A stretch of 64,000 nucleotides of DNA from Sphingomonas colocasiae (GCF_019880585.1 NZ_JAINVV010000007.1:1-64000); one strand, 5' to 3'; shown: positions 54,668-63,911, counted from the first letter of the stretch. The notes: generated by a model from the sequence alone, not told the origin. A program made the numbers and translations.

Positions 54668-54697
54668 TTGACAATTGACGGTACGCGACAATAGTTA
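54668..54697 (+). promoter_or_regulatory. Promoter of the second arsR, possibly leaderless
   Basis: TTGACA (54668-54673) and TAGTTA (54692-54697) are spaced 18 nt (17 with ATAGTT), predicting RNA start at about 54703, the A of the ATG. Two direct repeats of AATAGTTAAG (54651-54660 and 54690-54699) flank the -35 and cover the -10, as expected for an operator. Confidence 0.6.
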
Positions 54698-54702
54698 AGT
54701 CC

Positions 54703-55065
54703 ATGCTTGAGCATCAGGTCATCGATTCGATCCTTCGCGCCCTTGTCGATCCGACGCGTCGGGCCCTTGTCGAGCGCCTGAGCCGTTCGCCCGCCACGGT
54801 GGGCGAACTCGCCGCCCCCTTCGACATGTCGCTCGCGGCCGTGGTCCAGCATCTTCAGGCGCTGGAGGCGGCGGGCATCATCGCCAGCGAAAAGATCGGC
54901 CGGGTCCGCACCTGCCGGCTCGAACCCGGCGGTCTCGACGCGCTCGCGCTCTGGATCGAGGCGCGACGCAACCCCGCGGAACGGCGGCTCGATCGCCTGG
55001 CGGCATTTCTGAAAGCGCCGGAATCGCCGGCGGACACCCCCAGCACGCAAGAGGATCCATCATGA
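54703..55065 (+). CDS. ArsR family regulator, second copy
   Basis: 120 aa winged helix-turn-helix, with IDSILRALVDPTRRALVERL and the recognition region AAVVQHLQALEAAGI. It is clearly related to the ArsR gene at 53749. It overlaps the next SRPBCC gene by 4 nt. No ribosome binding site is seen before the ATG, consistent with a leaderless message. Confidence 0.9.
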   Translation: MLEHQVIDSILRALVDPTRRALVERLSRSPATVGELAAPFDMSLAAVVQHLQALEAAGIIASEKIGRVRTCRLEPGGLDALALWIEARRNPAERRLDRLAAFLKAPESPADTPSTQEDPS

Positions 55066-55532
55066 GCACCACCACCGAAACCCGCGCTGCCGTCCACAGC
55101 AGCTTCCGCATCGAACGCCATTATGAAGCCCCGCCCTCGCGCGTGTTCTTCGCCTTTTCGGATACCGCGTCGAAGCGGCGCTGGCTGGTGGAAGGCGAAG
55201 GCTTCGAAGTGTTCGACCATCAGGCCGATTTCCGCGTCGGCGGCCACGAAATCTCGCGCTTCCGCTTCGGCGAGGGACCCGAGATCATCAACGAGACCGT
55301 CTATCAGGATATCGTGCCCGACCAGCGGATCATCTACAGCTATCGCATGGCGATGGGCGACGAACCCATGTCCGCTTCGCTTACCACGATCGAGTTCACC
55401 CCCGCCGAAGGCGGCACGCTGCTGGTCCTCACCGAACAGGGCGCCTATCTCGACGGCCGCGACGACGGTACCGGGCGCGAGGAAGGCACGCGCGGGCTGC
55501 TGGAGATATTGGCGAAGGAAGTCGAGGGCTGA
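55062..55532 (+). CDS. SRPBCC (AHSA1-type) domain protein, second copy
   Basis: 156 aa SRPBCC domain (family segments ERHYEAPPSRVFFAFSD and FRVGGHEISRF). It repeats the ArsR-SRPBCC layout located just upstream, and similar overlap (ATGA) couples it to its ArsR gene. Ligand unknown. The copies differ enough to suggest separate ligands rather than recent duplication. Confidence 0.88.
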   Translation: MSTTTETRAAVHSSFRIERHYEAPPSRVFFAFSDTASKRRWLVEGEGFEVFDHQADFRVGGHEISRFRFGEGPEIINETVYQDIVPDQRIIYSYRMAMGDEPMSASLTTIEFTPAEGGTLLVLTEQGAYLDGRDDGTGREEGTRGLLEILAKEVEG

Positions 55533-55543
55533 TCCCGGCGATC

Positions 55544-55573
55544 ATGCCCGGCGCCCGACGCGGCGCCGGGCAT
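55544..55573 (+). terminator. Rho-independent terminator after the second SRPBCC gene
   Basis: Perfect 12-bp GC stem (55544-55555 with 55562-55573, 6-nt loop) followed by CCTTTCT. It lies 12 nt after the stop of the SRPBCC gene. Confidence 0.75.
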
Positions 55574-55697
55574 CCTTTCTAAAAACTCGAACATAATATC
55601 GGAACTTATCCCAGTATTTCATCGAAGCGATTCTCCATATCACCGGCCTCACGGCAGCGCTGCTGGCCGGAGCAAGCCAAGGAATGGAGATTTCACG

Positions 55698-56360
55698 ATG
55701 CCCCTCACCGCGACGCCGACCCCAGGCAAGAGCCTGCTTTCCCCGACCGATCATGCGCTGGTCCTGATCGATTTCCAGTCGCAGATGGCCTTCGCCACCA
55801 AGTCGATCGATCCCACGCTGCTGCGCAACAACGCCGCGCTGGTCGCCAACGCCGCCGCCGGCTTCGCGGTGCCCACCATCCTGACCACCGTTGCCGAGAA
55901 GAGCTTTTCCGGCCCGATGTTCGACGAGATCACGGACGCCTTTCCGGGCCAGGCGCTGCTCGACCGCACATCGATGAACACCTGGGAGGACGCCGCGGTG
56001 ATCGACGCGGTCAACCGGATCGGCAAGGAACGGCTGGTGTTCGCGGGGCTGTGGACCTCCGTCTGCATCGTCGGCCCCGTCGCGTCCGCGATCGACCAGG
56101 GCTTCGACGTCTATTTCATCGCGGACGCCTGTGGCGACATTTCGGAGGAAGCGCATGAACGCGCGGTCCAGCGCATGATCCAGCTCGGCGCCAGGCCGCT
56201 GACCGCGCTGCAATATCTGCTCGAGCTGCAGCGCGACTGGGCGCGCGCCGAAACCTACGACTTCACGACCGGCGTCGCGAAGCGATGGGGCGGCGCCTAT
56301 GGCCTGGGCGTCACCTATGCCAAGACCATGTTCGGCGCGTCCGAGGGCGGCCACGCCTGA
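55698..56360 (+). CDS. Isochorismatase-family cysteine hydrolase (YcaC-like)
   Basis: 220 aa with the catalytic Asp25 (VLIDFQ) and the nucleophilic Cys near residue 123 (WTSVCIVG), plus a Lys between them. It resembles YcaC-type hydrolases of unknown substrate. It is the first gene of a run that continues with chloroperoxidase, XapX, amidohydrolase and DoxX genes. Substrate unknown. Confidence 0.88.
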   Translation: MPLTATPTPGKSLLSPTDHALVLIDFQSQMAFATKSIDPTLLRNNAALVANAAAGFAVPTILTTVAEKSFSGPMFDEITDAFPGQALLDRTSMNTWEDAAVIDAVNRIGKERLVFAGLWTSVCIVGPVASAIDQGFDVYFIADACGDISEEAHERAVQRMIQLGARPLTALQYLLELQRDWARAETYDFTTGVAKRWGGAYGLGVTYAKTMFGASEGGHA

Positions 56361-56425
56361 CCCGTTACGGGCCGGGCGCCCGCCCGGCCTGTCCATCGAT
56401 CGCATCAAATCGAAAGGATTCCGCC

Positions 56426-57253
56426 ATGAGCTTCGTGACCACCAACGACGGTACCCGGATCTTCTACAAGGACTGGGGCAGCAAGGATGCCCAGCCCGTC
56501 GTCTTCTCCCATGGCTGGCCGCTCAGCGCCGATGCATGGGACGGGCAGATGCTCTTCATGCTCCAGCAGGGCTATCGCGTCGTCGCCCATGACCGTCGCG
56601 GTCATGGCCGGTCGGACCAGCCGGCGACCGGCAACGACATGGATAGCTACGCCGACGATCTCGCCACCGTGATCGAGACGCTCGACCTGAAGAACGCCAT
56701 CCTTGTCGGCCATTCGACCGGCGGCGGCGAGATCAGCCATTATGTCGGCCGCCATGGCACCGCCCGCGTCGCGAAGATGGTGCTGGTCGGCGCGGTTCCG
56801 CCGACCATGGCGAAGAGCGAGGCCTATCCCGACGGTCTGCCGATCGAGGTATTCGACGGCATCCGCAAGGCGGTGCTCGACAATCGTTCGCAATTCTATC
56901 TCGATCTGCCCACCGCCTTTTTCGGCTTCAACCGCGACGGCGTCGAACCCAATGAAGGCCTGCGCCAGTCCTTCTGGGCGCAGGGCATGGCAGGATCGAT
57001 CCTGGGCCAGTATCTGTGCGTCCGCGAATTTTCCGAGGTCGACTATACCGAGGATCTGCGCAGCATCGACGTGCCGACACTGGTGATCCATGGCGATGAC
57101 GACCAGATCGTGCCGATCGGCAATGCCGGCCTGCTTTCCGCGAAGATCGTGCCGAATGCGACGCTCAAGATCTACGAGGGCGCGCCGCACGGGCTGACCG
57201 CCACCCACCAGGACCGGCTGAACGCCGACCTCCTCGCCTTCGCGCGCAACTGA
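56426..57253 (+). CDS. Alpha/beta hydrolase, non-haem chloroperoxidase-like
   Basis: 275 aa with the catalytic triad: Ser97 in GHSTGG, Asp in HGDDDQIVP and His near residue 254 in GAPHGL. It opens with [16 protein letters not shown], typical of the perhydrolase/chloroperoxidase group. Such enzymes form peracids or hydrolyse esters in vitro; true substrate unknown. ATG 56426 has AAAGGA 8 nt upstream. It lies 65 bp after the isochorismatase-like gene. Confidence 0.9.
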   Translation: MSFVTTNDGTRIFYKDWGSKDAQPVVFSHGWPLSADAWDGQMLFMLQQGYRVVAHDRRGHGRSDQPATGNDMDSYADDLATVIETLDLKNAILVGHSTGGGEISHYVGRHGTARVAKMVLVGAVPPTMAKSEAYPDGLPIEVFDGIRKAVLDNRSQFYLDLPTAFFGFNRDGVEPNEGLRQSFWAQGMAGSILGQYLCVREFSEVDYTEDLRSIDVPTLVIHGDDDQIVPIGNAGLLSAKIVPNATLKIYEGAPHGLTATHQDRLNADLLAFARN

Positions 57254-57337
57254 CGGACAGGCCATGTTCGCTTCGGATCGAAATCGGCCCGACGCGTGAA
57301 TCATGGCCTCCCCCTGGGATGAAGTGAGAACGGACCG

Positions 57338-57598
57338 ATGAAACCCTATCTGCTTTCGCTGGGCGCCGGGCTGCTGGTCGGCATCGTCTACAGCCTGCTC
57401 AACGTCCGTTCCCCCGCCCCGCCGACGATCGCGCTGATCGGCCTGCTCGGCATCCTGCTTGGCGAACAGGTGCTGCCCGTCGCCAAGCGGGTGCTGCGCG
57501 GCCAGGACGTGCTCGCCTATGTCCGCGCCGATTGCGCCGAGCAGGTGCTGGGCGTGGCAACCCGCCCGGATGCCGAGCGCCCGGAAGACCGGGCATGA
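57338..57598 (+). CDS. XapX domain-containing small membrane protein
   Basis: 86 aa with two membrane helices and the XapX domain pattern (SLGAGLLVGIVYSLLNVRSPAPPTIALIGLLG). Function unknown. It overlaps the amidohydrolase gene by 4 nt (ATGA). XapX genes are commonly found beside hydrolase and DoxX genes. Confidence 0.85.
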   Translation: MKPYLLSLGAGLLVGIVYSLLNVRSPAPPTIALIGLLGILLGEQVLPVAKRVLRGQDVLAYVRADCAEQVLGVATRPDAERPEDRA

Positions 57599-59538
57599 CC
57601 CGCCTCACCCGCCGCCAGACGCTCGCCGGCGCCGCCGGCACGATCCTCGCCTCACCCGCCATCGCCTCCATGGGGAGACCCGCAATGCCCTCGACCGCTC
57701 TTGTCCTGACCAACGCCAAGGTGACGACGCTCGACCGTGAGAACCCCCAGGCGGAAGCGGTCGCGATCCGCGACGGCGTGTTCGTCGCGGTCGGATCCGA
57801 AGCGGAGGCGCGCACCGCCGCCGGCGCGGGGGCGACGGTGATCGACGCCAGGGGCCGCCGGCTGATCCCCGGCCTGATCGACAGCCACATCCATGTCATC
57901 CGCGGCGGGCTCAACTATAATATGGAACTGCGCTGGGACGGTGTGCCCAGCCTGTCAGACGCGATGGCGATGCTGAAGCGCCAGGCGGAGAACACGCCGC
58001 CGCCGCAATGGGTGCGCGTCGTCGGCGGCTTCACCGAGCATCAGTTCGCCGAGAAGCGGCTGCCGACGATCGAGGAGATCAACGCCGCCGCCCCGGACAC
58101 GCCGGTGTTCATCCTGCACCTTTACGATCGCGCCCTGCTCAACGCGGCGGCGCTGCGCGCGGTGGGCTACACCAGGGACACGCCCAATCCGCCCGGCGGC
58201 GAGATCGTCCGCGACGCGGCGGGCAACCCGACCGGCCTGCTGCTCGCCCAGCCCAACGCCACCATCCTTTATGCGACGCTCGCCAAGGGGCCGAAGCTGC
58301 CGCCGGAATATCAGCTCAATTCGACCCGCCATTTCATGCGCGAGCTCAATTCGCTCGGGGTCACCAGCGTGATCGACGCGGGCGGCGGTTTCCAGAATTA
58401 TCCCGACGATTACGAGATCATCGAGACGCTGCACCGTGACGGCGAACTGACGCTGCGCATCGCCTATAACCTGTTCACGCAGAAGCCGAAGGAGGAGCTG
58501 AAGGACTTCGCGAGCTGGTCCACCCAAGTGAAGCCCGGCGACGGCGACGACAGCTATCGCCACAATGGCGCGGGCGAGATGCTGGTCTATTCGGCCGCCG
58601 ATTTCGAGGATTTCCGCGTCGCCCGGCCAGACATGCCGCCGAACATGGAAAGCGACCTGGAACCGGTGATCCGCCTGCTCGCCGAACGCCGCTGGCCGTG
58701 GCGGCTGCACGCGACCTATGACCAGACCATCGGCCGCGCGCTCGACGTGTTCGAGAAGGTGAACCGCGACATCCCGTTACAGGGTCTCAACTGGTTCTTC
58801 GATCATGCCGAGACGATCAGCGACCGCAATATCGATCGCATCGCGGCGCTGGGCGGCGGCATCGCCGTGCAGCATCGCATGGCCTATCAGGGCGAATATT
58901 TCGTCGAGCGCTATGGCGCAAGGGCGGCCGAACGCACCCCGCCGATCAAGCGGATGATGGCGGCGGGCCTTCCCGTGGGGGCCGGCACCGACGCGACGCG
59001 CGTGGCAAGCTACAATCCCTGGGTCTCCCTGTCCTGGCTGGTGACGTCGAAAACCGTGGGCGGGCTAAGGCTCTATCCGCAGGCCAATCGGCTCGATCGC
59101 GAAACCGCGCTGCGGCTGTGGACGGAGGCCAACACCTGGTTCTCCAACGAACAGGGCAAGAAGGGCCGGATCAAGACCGGCGAGCTCGCCGACCTCGCGC
59201 TGCTTTCGGACGATTATTTCGCGGTGCCGGAGGACGAGATCACCGGCCTGCGCGCGGTGCTGACGATGCTCGGCGGCAAGGTGGTGCATGGCGAAGGCGA
59301 TTTCGCCGATCTCGCCCCGCCCGCCCCGCGCCCCATGCCGGACTGGTCGCCGGTCGCGACCTTCGGCGGCTATTGGCGCAAGCCCGAAGCCGCGCAAAAG
59401 CTAGCATCGGCCTGCGCCTGCCATTCCGCCTGCCAGGTCCATGGCCATGACCATGCGGCGGCGCTGGGCGCCGCCGTGCCCGCCGCCGACGTCCAGAGCT
59501 TCTGGGGCACGCTGGGCTGCGGCTGCTGGGCGGTCTGA
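57595..59538 (+). CDS. Tat-exported amidohydrolase (YtcJ-like)
   Basis: 647 aa. Residues 6-7 are a twin Arg in TRRQTLAG, followed by a hydrophobic stretch, so a Tat signal is likely. The metal-dependent hydrolase domain has the HxH motif in DSHIHVI and later GTDATR. The last 45 residues are unusual, carrying C607, C609, H610, C613, H616, H618, H620 and then C642 and C644, a possible metal-binding tail. The YtcJ group hydrolyses amide bonds; substrate unknown. ATG 57595 overlaps the XapX stop by 4 nt. Confidence 0.85.
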   Translation: MTRLTRRQTLAGAAGTILASPAIASMGRPAMPSTALVLTNAKVTTLDRENPQAEAVAIRDGVFVAVGSEAEARTAAGAGATVIDARGRRLIPGLIDSHIHVIRGGLNYNMELRWDGVPSLSDAMAMLKRQAENTPPPQWVRVVGGFTEHQFAEKRLPTIEEINAAAPDTPVFILHLYDRALLNAAALRAVGYTRDTPNPPGGEIVRDAAGNPTGLLLAQPNATILYATLAKGPKLPPEYQLNSTRHFMRELNSLGVTSVIDAGGGFQNYPDDYEIIETLHRDGELTLRIAYNLFTQKPKEELKDFASWSTQVKPGDGDDSYRHNGAGEMLVYSAADFEDFRVARPDMPPNMESDLEPVIRLLAERRWPWRLHATYDQTIGRALDVFEKVNRDIPLQGLNWFFDHAETISDRNIDRIAALGGGIAVQHRMAYQGEYFVERYGARAAERTPPIKRMMAAGLPVGAGTDATRVASYNPWVSLSWLVTSKTVGGLRLYPQANRLDRETALRLWTEANTWFSNEQGKKGRIKTGELADLALLSDDYFAVPEDEITGLRAVLTMLGGKVVHGEGDFADLAPPAPRPMPDWSPVATFGGYWRKPEAAQKLASACACHSACQVHGHDHAAALGAAVPAADVQSFWGTLGCGCWAV

Positions 59539-59561
59539 GCGGGATTGGCGGGAGAGACAGG

Positions 59562-59990
59562 ATGACACGGACCGGCACCACGCCCCGCCCGATCGCCGCG
59601 ATCCTCGACTGGCCGGCAAGCTGGTTCGTCGCGCGGCTGGCGCTGGTCGGCCCCTATCTGATCGGCGGCGTCGTCAAGCTGGCGGACTGGCAGGGTGCCG
59701 TGGCGGAACAGGCGCATTTCGGCGTCCAGCCCGCCGCGCTGTTCGCGGCGCTCACGATCCTGGTCGAACTGATCGGCCCCGCGCTGATCCTGCTCGACCG
59801 ACTCGTCTGGCTGGGCGCGGGCATGCTGGGCGTGTTCACGCTGTTCGCGGCCATCGTCGCCAACGCCTTCTGGACGATGGACGGCCCCGATCGCTTCATG
59901 GCGACCAACGCCTTTTTCGAACATCTGGGACTGATCGGCGGATTCGTGCTCGTCGCGATCCTCTCGCACCGGCGGGCGAGCCGTGGCTGA
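59562..59990 (+). CDS. DoxX family membrane protein
   Basis: 142 aa with four membrane helices and the DoxX pattern (ARLALVGPYLIGGVVKLADW and PALILLDRLVWLGA). DoxX proteins are often redox-linked in the inner membrane. It begins 24 nt after the amidohydrolase stop and overlaps the porin gene by 8 nt. Confidence 0.85.
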   Translation: MTRTGTTPRPIAAILDWPASWFVARLALVGPYLIGGVVKLADWQGAVAEQAHFGVQPAALFAALTILVELIGPALILLDRLVWLGAGMLGVFTLFAAIVANAFWTMDGPDRFMATNAFFEHLGLIGGFVLVAILSHRRASRG

Positions 59991-61374
59991 CCGGATCTTC
60001 GCCCTCGCCCTGCTGCTGGGCGGCACGCCCGTGGCGGCGCAGACCGGCGAAGCCTGGCGGGCGCCGACGCTCACCAACACGCGCTATGACGAGGACTGGT
60101 CGAAACTCGCCGATCCGGCGGCGCGCAACGGGCGCTGGAGCGAGGGCTTCAAATATATCCCGCTCGATGCGGACGGCGACGCGTGGCTGACCACGGGCAT
60201 CGAACTCCGCCTGCGTTCCGAAAGCAATCGAAACGCGCTGTGGGGCGGCGCCGAGGCGCCCGGCGATTCCTATCTGTGGGTGCGCGCGCTTCCCTATGCC
60301 GACCTGCATGTCGGCGCGGTCCGCGCGTTCGTCCAGCCGATCGCGGCCTATGCCGTCGGCATGGCGCCCGCCGCCGGGCCGATCGACCAGAGCCGCGTCG
60401 ATCTGCTCCAGGGCTTCGGCGAGGTGGAGTTGCAATTGAGCGACGACACCCGGCTTTCGCTGCGCGCCGGCCGGCAGATGCTGTCATTGGGTACCGAGCG
60501 GCTGATCGGCACGCGCTACGGCCCCAATGTGCCGCTCGCCTTTGACGGCGCGCGCGCCGATCTGGCGCGCGGCCCCGCGAAACTCAGCCTGTTCGCGGCG
60601 CGGCCGGTGCGGCCCGGCGCCGGATCGTTCGACGACGGCTCGTCTCCGACAAAAACGCTCTGGGGCGCCTATGCCGCGCTGCCGGGGCTCGACCTCTATT
60701 ATCTCGGCTATCGCAACCGCGATGCGCGCTTCGGCGGGGTGGAGGGCGAGGAGCTGCGGCACGGCCTGGGGCTGCGCAGCCATGGCGACGCGGGCGACTG
60801 GCACTGGAACGTCGAGGCGGTGGCGCAGTTCGGCCGCTTCGCCGGTCGGACGATCAGGGCCCAGAAGATCAGGACATGGACACTCGGCAGCGAGGTCGGC
60901 CGGCATTTTCCCAAGGCGCCGTTCGCGCCGCACGCGGTGATGCGCTTCAACATCGTCAGCGGCGACCGCGATCCCGCCGACGGCACGCTCGGCACCTTCA
61001 ACGCGCTGTTCCCCAAGGGCAAATATTTCGGCGAGCTCTCCCCCGTCGGCCCCTACAATATCGTCAACCTCAACCCCAGCGTCTCGCTCGACCTGGGCGG
61101 CAATGTCTCGTTCGCGATCGCGGGCATGGCCTATTGGCGCCATGCACGTGGGGACGGCGTCTACGACATTCCCGGCAATCTCATCCGCGCGCCCGGCACG
61201 GCGCGCAGCCGCTTCATCGGCAAGGAGATCGAAGCGGCCCTGAGCTGGCAGGCGACGCCCGAACTCGAGCTCTCCACATCGCTCTCCGCATTCCAGCCCG
61301 GCGGCTTCATCCGCCAGACCGGGCCGGCCCGCACCATCGGCCTGTTCGGCCTAGAAGCCAATTTCCGGATCTGA
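59983..61374 (+). CDS. Alginate export family outer membrane porin
   Basis: 463 aa with a signal peptide cleaved after VAA (about residue 19). A beta-barrel domain (Alginate_exp, AlgE-like family) follows, ending in Ile after an aromatic-rich last strand. This family includes passive porins for small anions and organics as well as alginate export. No alginate genes are nearby, so a porin for the substrate of this gene cluster is more likely. GTG 59983 start. Confidence 0.82.
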   Translation: MADRIFALALLLGGTPVAAQTGEAWRAPTLTNTRYDEDWSKLADPAARNGRWSEGFKYIPLDADGDAWLTTGIELRLRSESNRNALWGGAEAPGDSYLWVRALPYADLHVGAVRAFVQPIAAYAVGMAPAAGPIDQSRVDLLQGFGEVELQLSDDTRLSLRAGRQMLSLGTERLIGTRYGPNVPLAFDGARADLARGPAKLSLFAARPVRPGAGSFDDGSSPTKTLWGAYAALPGLDLYYLGYRNRDARFGGVEGEELRHGLGLRSHGDAGDWHWNVEAVAQFGRFAGRTIRAQKIRTWTLGSEVGRHFPKAPFAPHAVMRFNIVSGDRDPADGTLGTFNALFPKGKYFGELSPVGPYNIVNLNPSVSLDLGGNVSFAIAGMAYWRHARGDGVYDIPGNLIRAPGTARSRFIGKEIEAALSWQATPELELSTSLSAFQPGGFIRQTGPARTIGLFGLEANFRI

Positions 61375-61384
61375 AAGGCACGCC

Positions 61385-62092
61385 ATGAGCACCACCCCGC
61401 CCCAATCGCCACCCCAATCCCCGCCCCTCGCCGGGCTGCTGCTGCTGCTTTCGGTCACCACCGGCCTGGTCGACGCGATCAGCGTGCTCGGGCTGGGCAA
61501 GGTGTTCACCGCCAACATGACCGGCAATATCGTCTTCCTGGGCTTCGCGGCGGCGGGCACGCCGGGCTTTCGCGTCGCGCCTTATCTGGTCGCGATCATC
61601 GCCTTTCTGGCGGGCGCGCTGGTCGCGGGCCGGACGGGCAAGGCGCATGCCGGCCGGCCACTGCGCCGCTGGCTGATGATCGCCGCGACGATCGAGGCCG
61701 CGCTGCTGTGGATCGCCGCCGCCATCGCGATCGATTTCGACGTGGCGACGCAGACGCCCGATCGCGGCGTCTATGCCATCATCATCCTGACCGGCCTGGC
61801 CATGGGCTTCCGAAACGCCACGATCCGCCAGCTCAAGGTGCCCGATCTCACCACGACGGTGCTGACGCTGACGCTGACCGGGCTCGCCGCCGATTCGAGC
61901 CTGGCGGGCGGCGCCAACATCAACTGGCGACGGCGCATCGGCAGCGTTGCCGCGATCTTCGGCGGCGCCGCGTTGGGCGCGGTGCTGGTGATGCGCACCG
62001 GGCTGACCGCGCCCTTGATCCTGGCCGGCGCGCTCGTGCTGGCGGGCACCGCCGCCTGCGCCTTCCATCCCGGATCGGCGCGGCCGGCGTGA
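61385..62092 (+). CDS. DUF1275 (YoaK) family membrane protein
   Basis: 235 aa with six membrane helices and the family signature TTGLVDAISVLGLGKVFTANMTGN. Function unknown; many are near redox or hydrolase genes. It starts 10 nt after the porin stop and ends 7 nt before the convergent LysR gene. Confidence 0.88.
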   Translation: MSTTPPQSPPQSPPLAGLLLLLSVTTGLVDAISVLGLGKVFTANMTGNIVFLGFAAAGTPGFRVAPYLVAIIAFLAGALVAGRTGKAHAGRPLRRWLMIAATIEAALLWIAAAIAIDFDVATQTPDRGVYAIIILTGLAMGFRNATIRQLKVPDLTTTVLTLTLTGLAADSSLAGGANINWRRRIGSVAAIFGGAALGAVLVMRTGLTAPLILAGALVLAGTAACAFHPGSARPA

Positions 62093-62099
62093 TACCGGC

Positions 62100-63029
62100 T
62101 CAGATATCCCCGAAACCCTCTTCCTCGACGTCGTTCGCGCCCAGCGCGACGAACTGATCGAGCAGCCAGGACGCGGCCGGTCCGGGCGGGGTATCGCGCC
62201 GCCAGACGCCCGCGAAGCGATAGGTGCCGCCGGGATGATCGGGCATGTGGAGACGCACCAGCGTGCCCGCGACCAGATCGGGCTCGATCATCTGCAACGG
62301 CATATTGCCCCAGCCGATCCCTTCGCGCAGCAGCGCGTGCTTGGCGCCGAGATCAGCCAGCCGCCAGGTCTTGGGGCTCAGCACCGAGAAATCCTGCCCC
62401 TCGGTGAAGCGCGAGCGATCGGTGAGCACGAGCTGGGTATAATCGCGTCCCGCGCCCGGCGCGATCCGCTCCATCCGCCCCAGCGGGTGATCGGGCGCCG
62501 CGACCGGCACCATCGGCACCGATCCGGCCGAGATGCATTCGACCCCCTCGACCCCCGCCGCCAATGGCCCCGAAATGCCGACCACGGCCGTCCTGTCCAG
62601 CACCATCGCGGTGATCGCGCCCAGCGCCTCGGCATGAAGCCGCAGCGACACCGTCGGGAACTCGGCCGCGAAAGCGCGCAGCACCTTGCCCAGCCGATCG
62701 GCCGGCAGCATCACGTCCACCGCCAGATCGACCTCCGCCTCCAGCCCGTCGAGCAGCCCCTTCACCTTGGCGCGCAGCCCGTCGATGCCCTGCGAGATCG
62801 CGCGCGCTTCCGCCAGCAGGGCGCGGCCCGCCGTGGTGAGCACGGGCTTGCGCGACCCTTCCCGCTCGAACAGCGTCAGCCCGAGCTGCTGTTCCAGGTT
62901 CATGATGCCATAGCTGATCACCGAAACCGCACGGTTGAGCCGCCGCCCCGCCGCCGCGAAGCTGCCGGTATCGACGATGGCGAGGAAGATCCTGAGCTGA
63001 TCGAGCGTAGGCGTGCCGGGATTCGCCAC
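62100..63029 (-). CDS. LysR family transcriptional regulator
   Basis: 309 aa with an N-terminal winged helix-turn-helix (TLDQLRIFLAIVDTGSFAAAGRRL) and a C-terminal effector-binding domain. It is divergent from a pirin gene and converges with the hydrolase/porin set. LysR proteins commonly regulate the divergent gene and themselves. A symmetrical TTGAAC site lies in the shared 115-bp region. Confidence 0.92.
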   Translation of the reverse strand: MANPGTPTLDQLRIFLAIVDTGSFAAAGRRLNRAVSVISYGIMNLEQQLGLTLFEREGSRKPVLTTAGRALLAEARAISQGIDGLRAKVKGLLDGLEAEVDLAVDVMLPADRLGKVLRAFAAEFPTVSLRLHAEALGAITAMVLDRTAVVGISGPLAAGVEGVECISAGSVPMVPVAAPDHPLGRMERIAPGAGRDYTQLVLTDRSRFTEGQDFSVLSPKTWRLADLGAKHALLREGIGWGNMPLQMIEPDLVAGTLVRLHMPDHPGGTYRFAGVWRRDTPPGPAASWLLDQFVALGANDVEEEGFGDI

Positions 63030-63049
63030 CTTTCAACTCCTTCGAACAT

Positions 63050-63074
63050 TTGAACCGATTTTATGCCAGTTCAA
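63050..63074. promoter_or_regulatory. Candidate LysR operator between lysR and pirin
   Basis: TTGAAC (63050-63055) and GTTCAA (63069-63074) form a dyad with a 13-nt spacer, about 20 nt upstream of the LysR start and 70 nt upstream of the pirin start. LysR sites typically have such spaced T-N-A dyads. Confidence 0.45.
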
Positions 63075-63144
63075 TAGAAAGGTCTCAACCTCTATCTCCA
63101 TCGCATCACAGCACGGCCCCCACGGGGCATCGAGGAGACAGAGC

Positions 63145-63843
63145 ATGATCGAACTTCGCCCTTTCGCCAGCCTTGGCGGCGCCAATCACGGCTGGCTGGA
63201 TGCCAAGCATCACTTCTCGTTCGCCGGCTATCATGACGATGCCCGGATGAACTGGGGCGACCTGCGCGTCTGGAACGACGACACCATCGCGCCCAAGACC
63301 GGCTTTCCCCCGCATCCGCATCGCGACATGGAGATCATCACCTATGTCCGCGAAGGCGCGATCACGCATGAGGACAGCCTGGGCAACAAGGGCCGGACCG
63401 AGGCGGGCGACGTGCAGGTGATGTCCGCCGGCACGGGCGTGAGGCATTCGGAATATAATCTGGAGGACGTGACGACGCGGATCTTCCAGATCTGGATCAT
63501 CCCGTCCAGGACCGGCGAACAGCCCGGCTGGGGCGCCAAGCCCTTCCCGAAAGGCGATCGCGCCGGACGCTTCGTGGTGCTGGCATCCGGTTTCGACAAC
63601 GACAATGACGCGCTGCCGATCCGCACCAATGCCCGTGTCGTCGGCGCCTCGCTCAAGGCCGGCGAGACCGCCGAATATCCGCTGGGCAAGGATCGGCGCG
63701 GCTATCTCGTCCCCGCCACCGGCGCGGTCGAGATAGAAGGCATCCGCGTCAACGCCCGTGACGGCGCGGCGATCAGGGATGTCGAGGTGCTGCGGGTGAC
63801 GGCGACAGAGGACAGCGAGATCGTGCTGGTCGACGCCGCCTGA
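63145..63843 (+). CDS. Pirin family protein
   Basis: 232 aa with two cupin domains. The metal ligands in the N-terminal cupin lie in FPPHPHRDMEIITY, with a further His in HEDSLG. Bacterial pirins can act as quercetin 2,3-dioxygenases or redox regulators. ATG 63145 has GAGGAG 8 nt upstream; the open frame to 63013 overlaps the regulatory region. Divergent from lysR. Confidence 0.93.
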   Translation: MIELRPFASLGGANHGWLDAKHHFSFAGYHDDARMNWGDLRVWNDDTIAPKTGFPPHPHRDMEIITYVREGAITHEDSLGNKGRTEAGDVQVMSAGTGVRHSEYNLEDVTTRIFQIWIIPSRTGEQPGWGAKPFPKGDRAGRFVVLASGFDNDNDALPIRTNARVVGASLKAGETAEYPLGKDRRGYLVPATGAVEIEGIRVNARDGAAIRDVEVLRVTATEDSEIVLVDAA

Positions 63844-63853
63844 AGCCCGCGAT

Positions 63854-63881
63854 CCCGGAGCCGGCCATCACCGGCTCCGGG
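63854..63881. terminator. Hairpin between pirin and the receptor gene
   Basis: Perfect 11-bp stem (63854-63864 with 63871-63881, loop of 6) between the convergent pirin gene and the partial receptor gene at the window end. It should serve both directions. Confidence 0.6.
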
Positions 63882-63911
63882 TCTGCGAGGCCATGGTCGA
63901 AGCCGCCTCTC

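Noticed and set aside
59983-61374. Alginate production locus
   Set aside because: Only the porin-like family is present. No alg polymerase, epimerase or acetylase genes were seen here.
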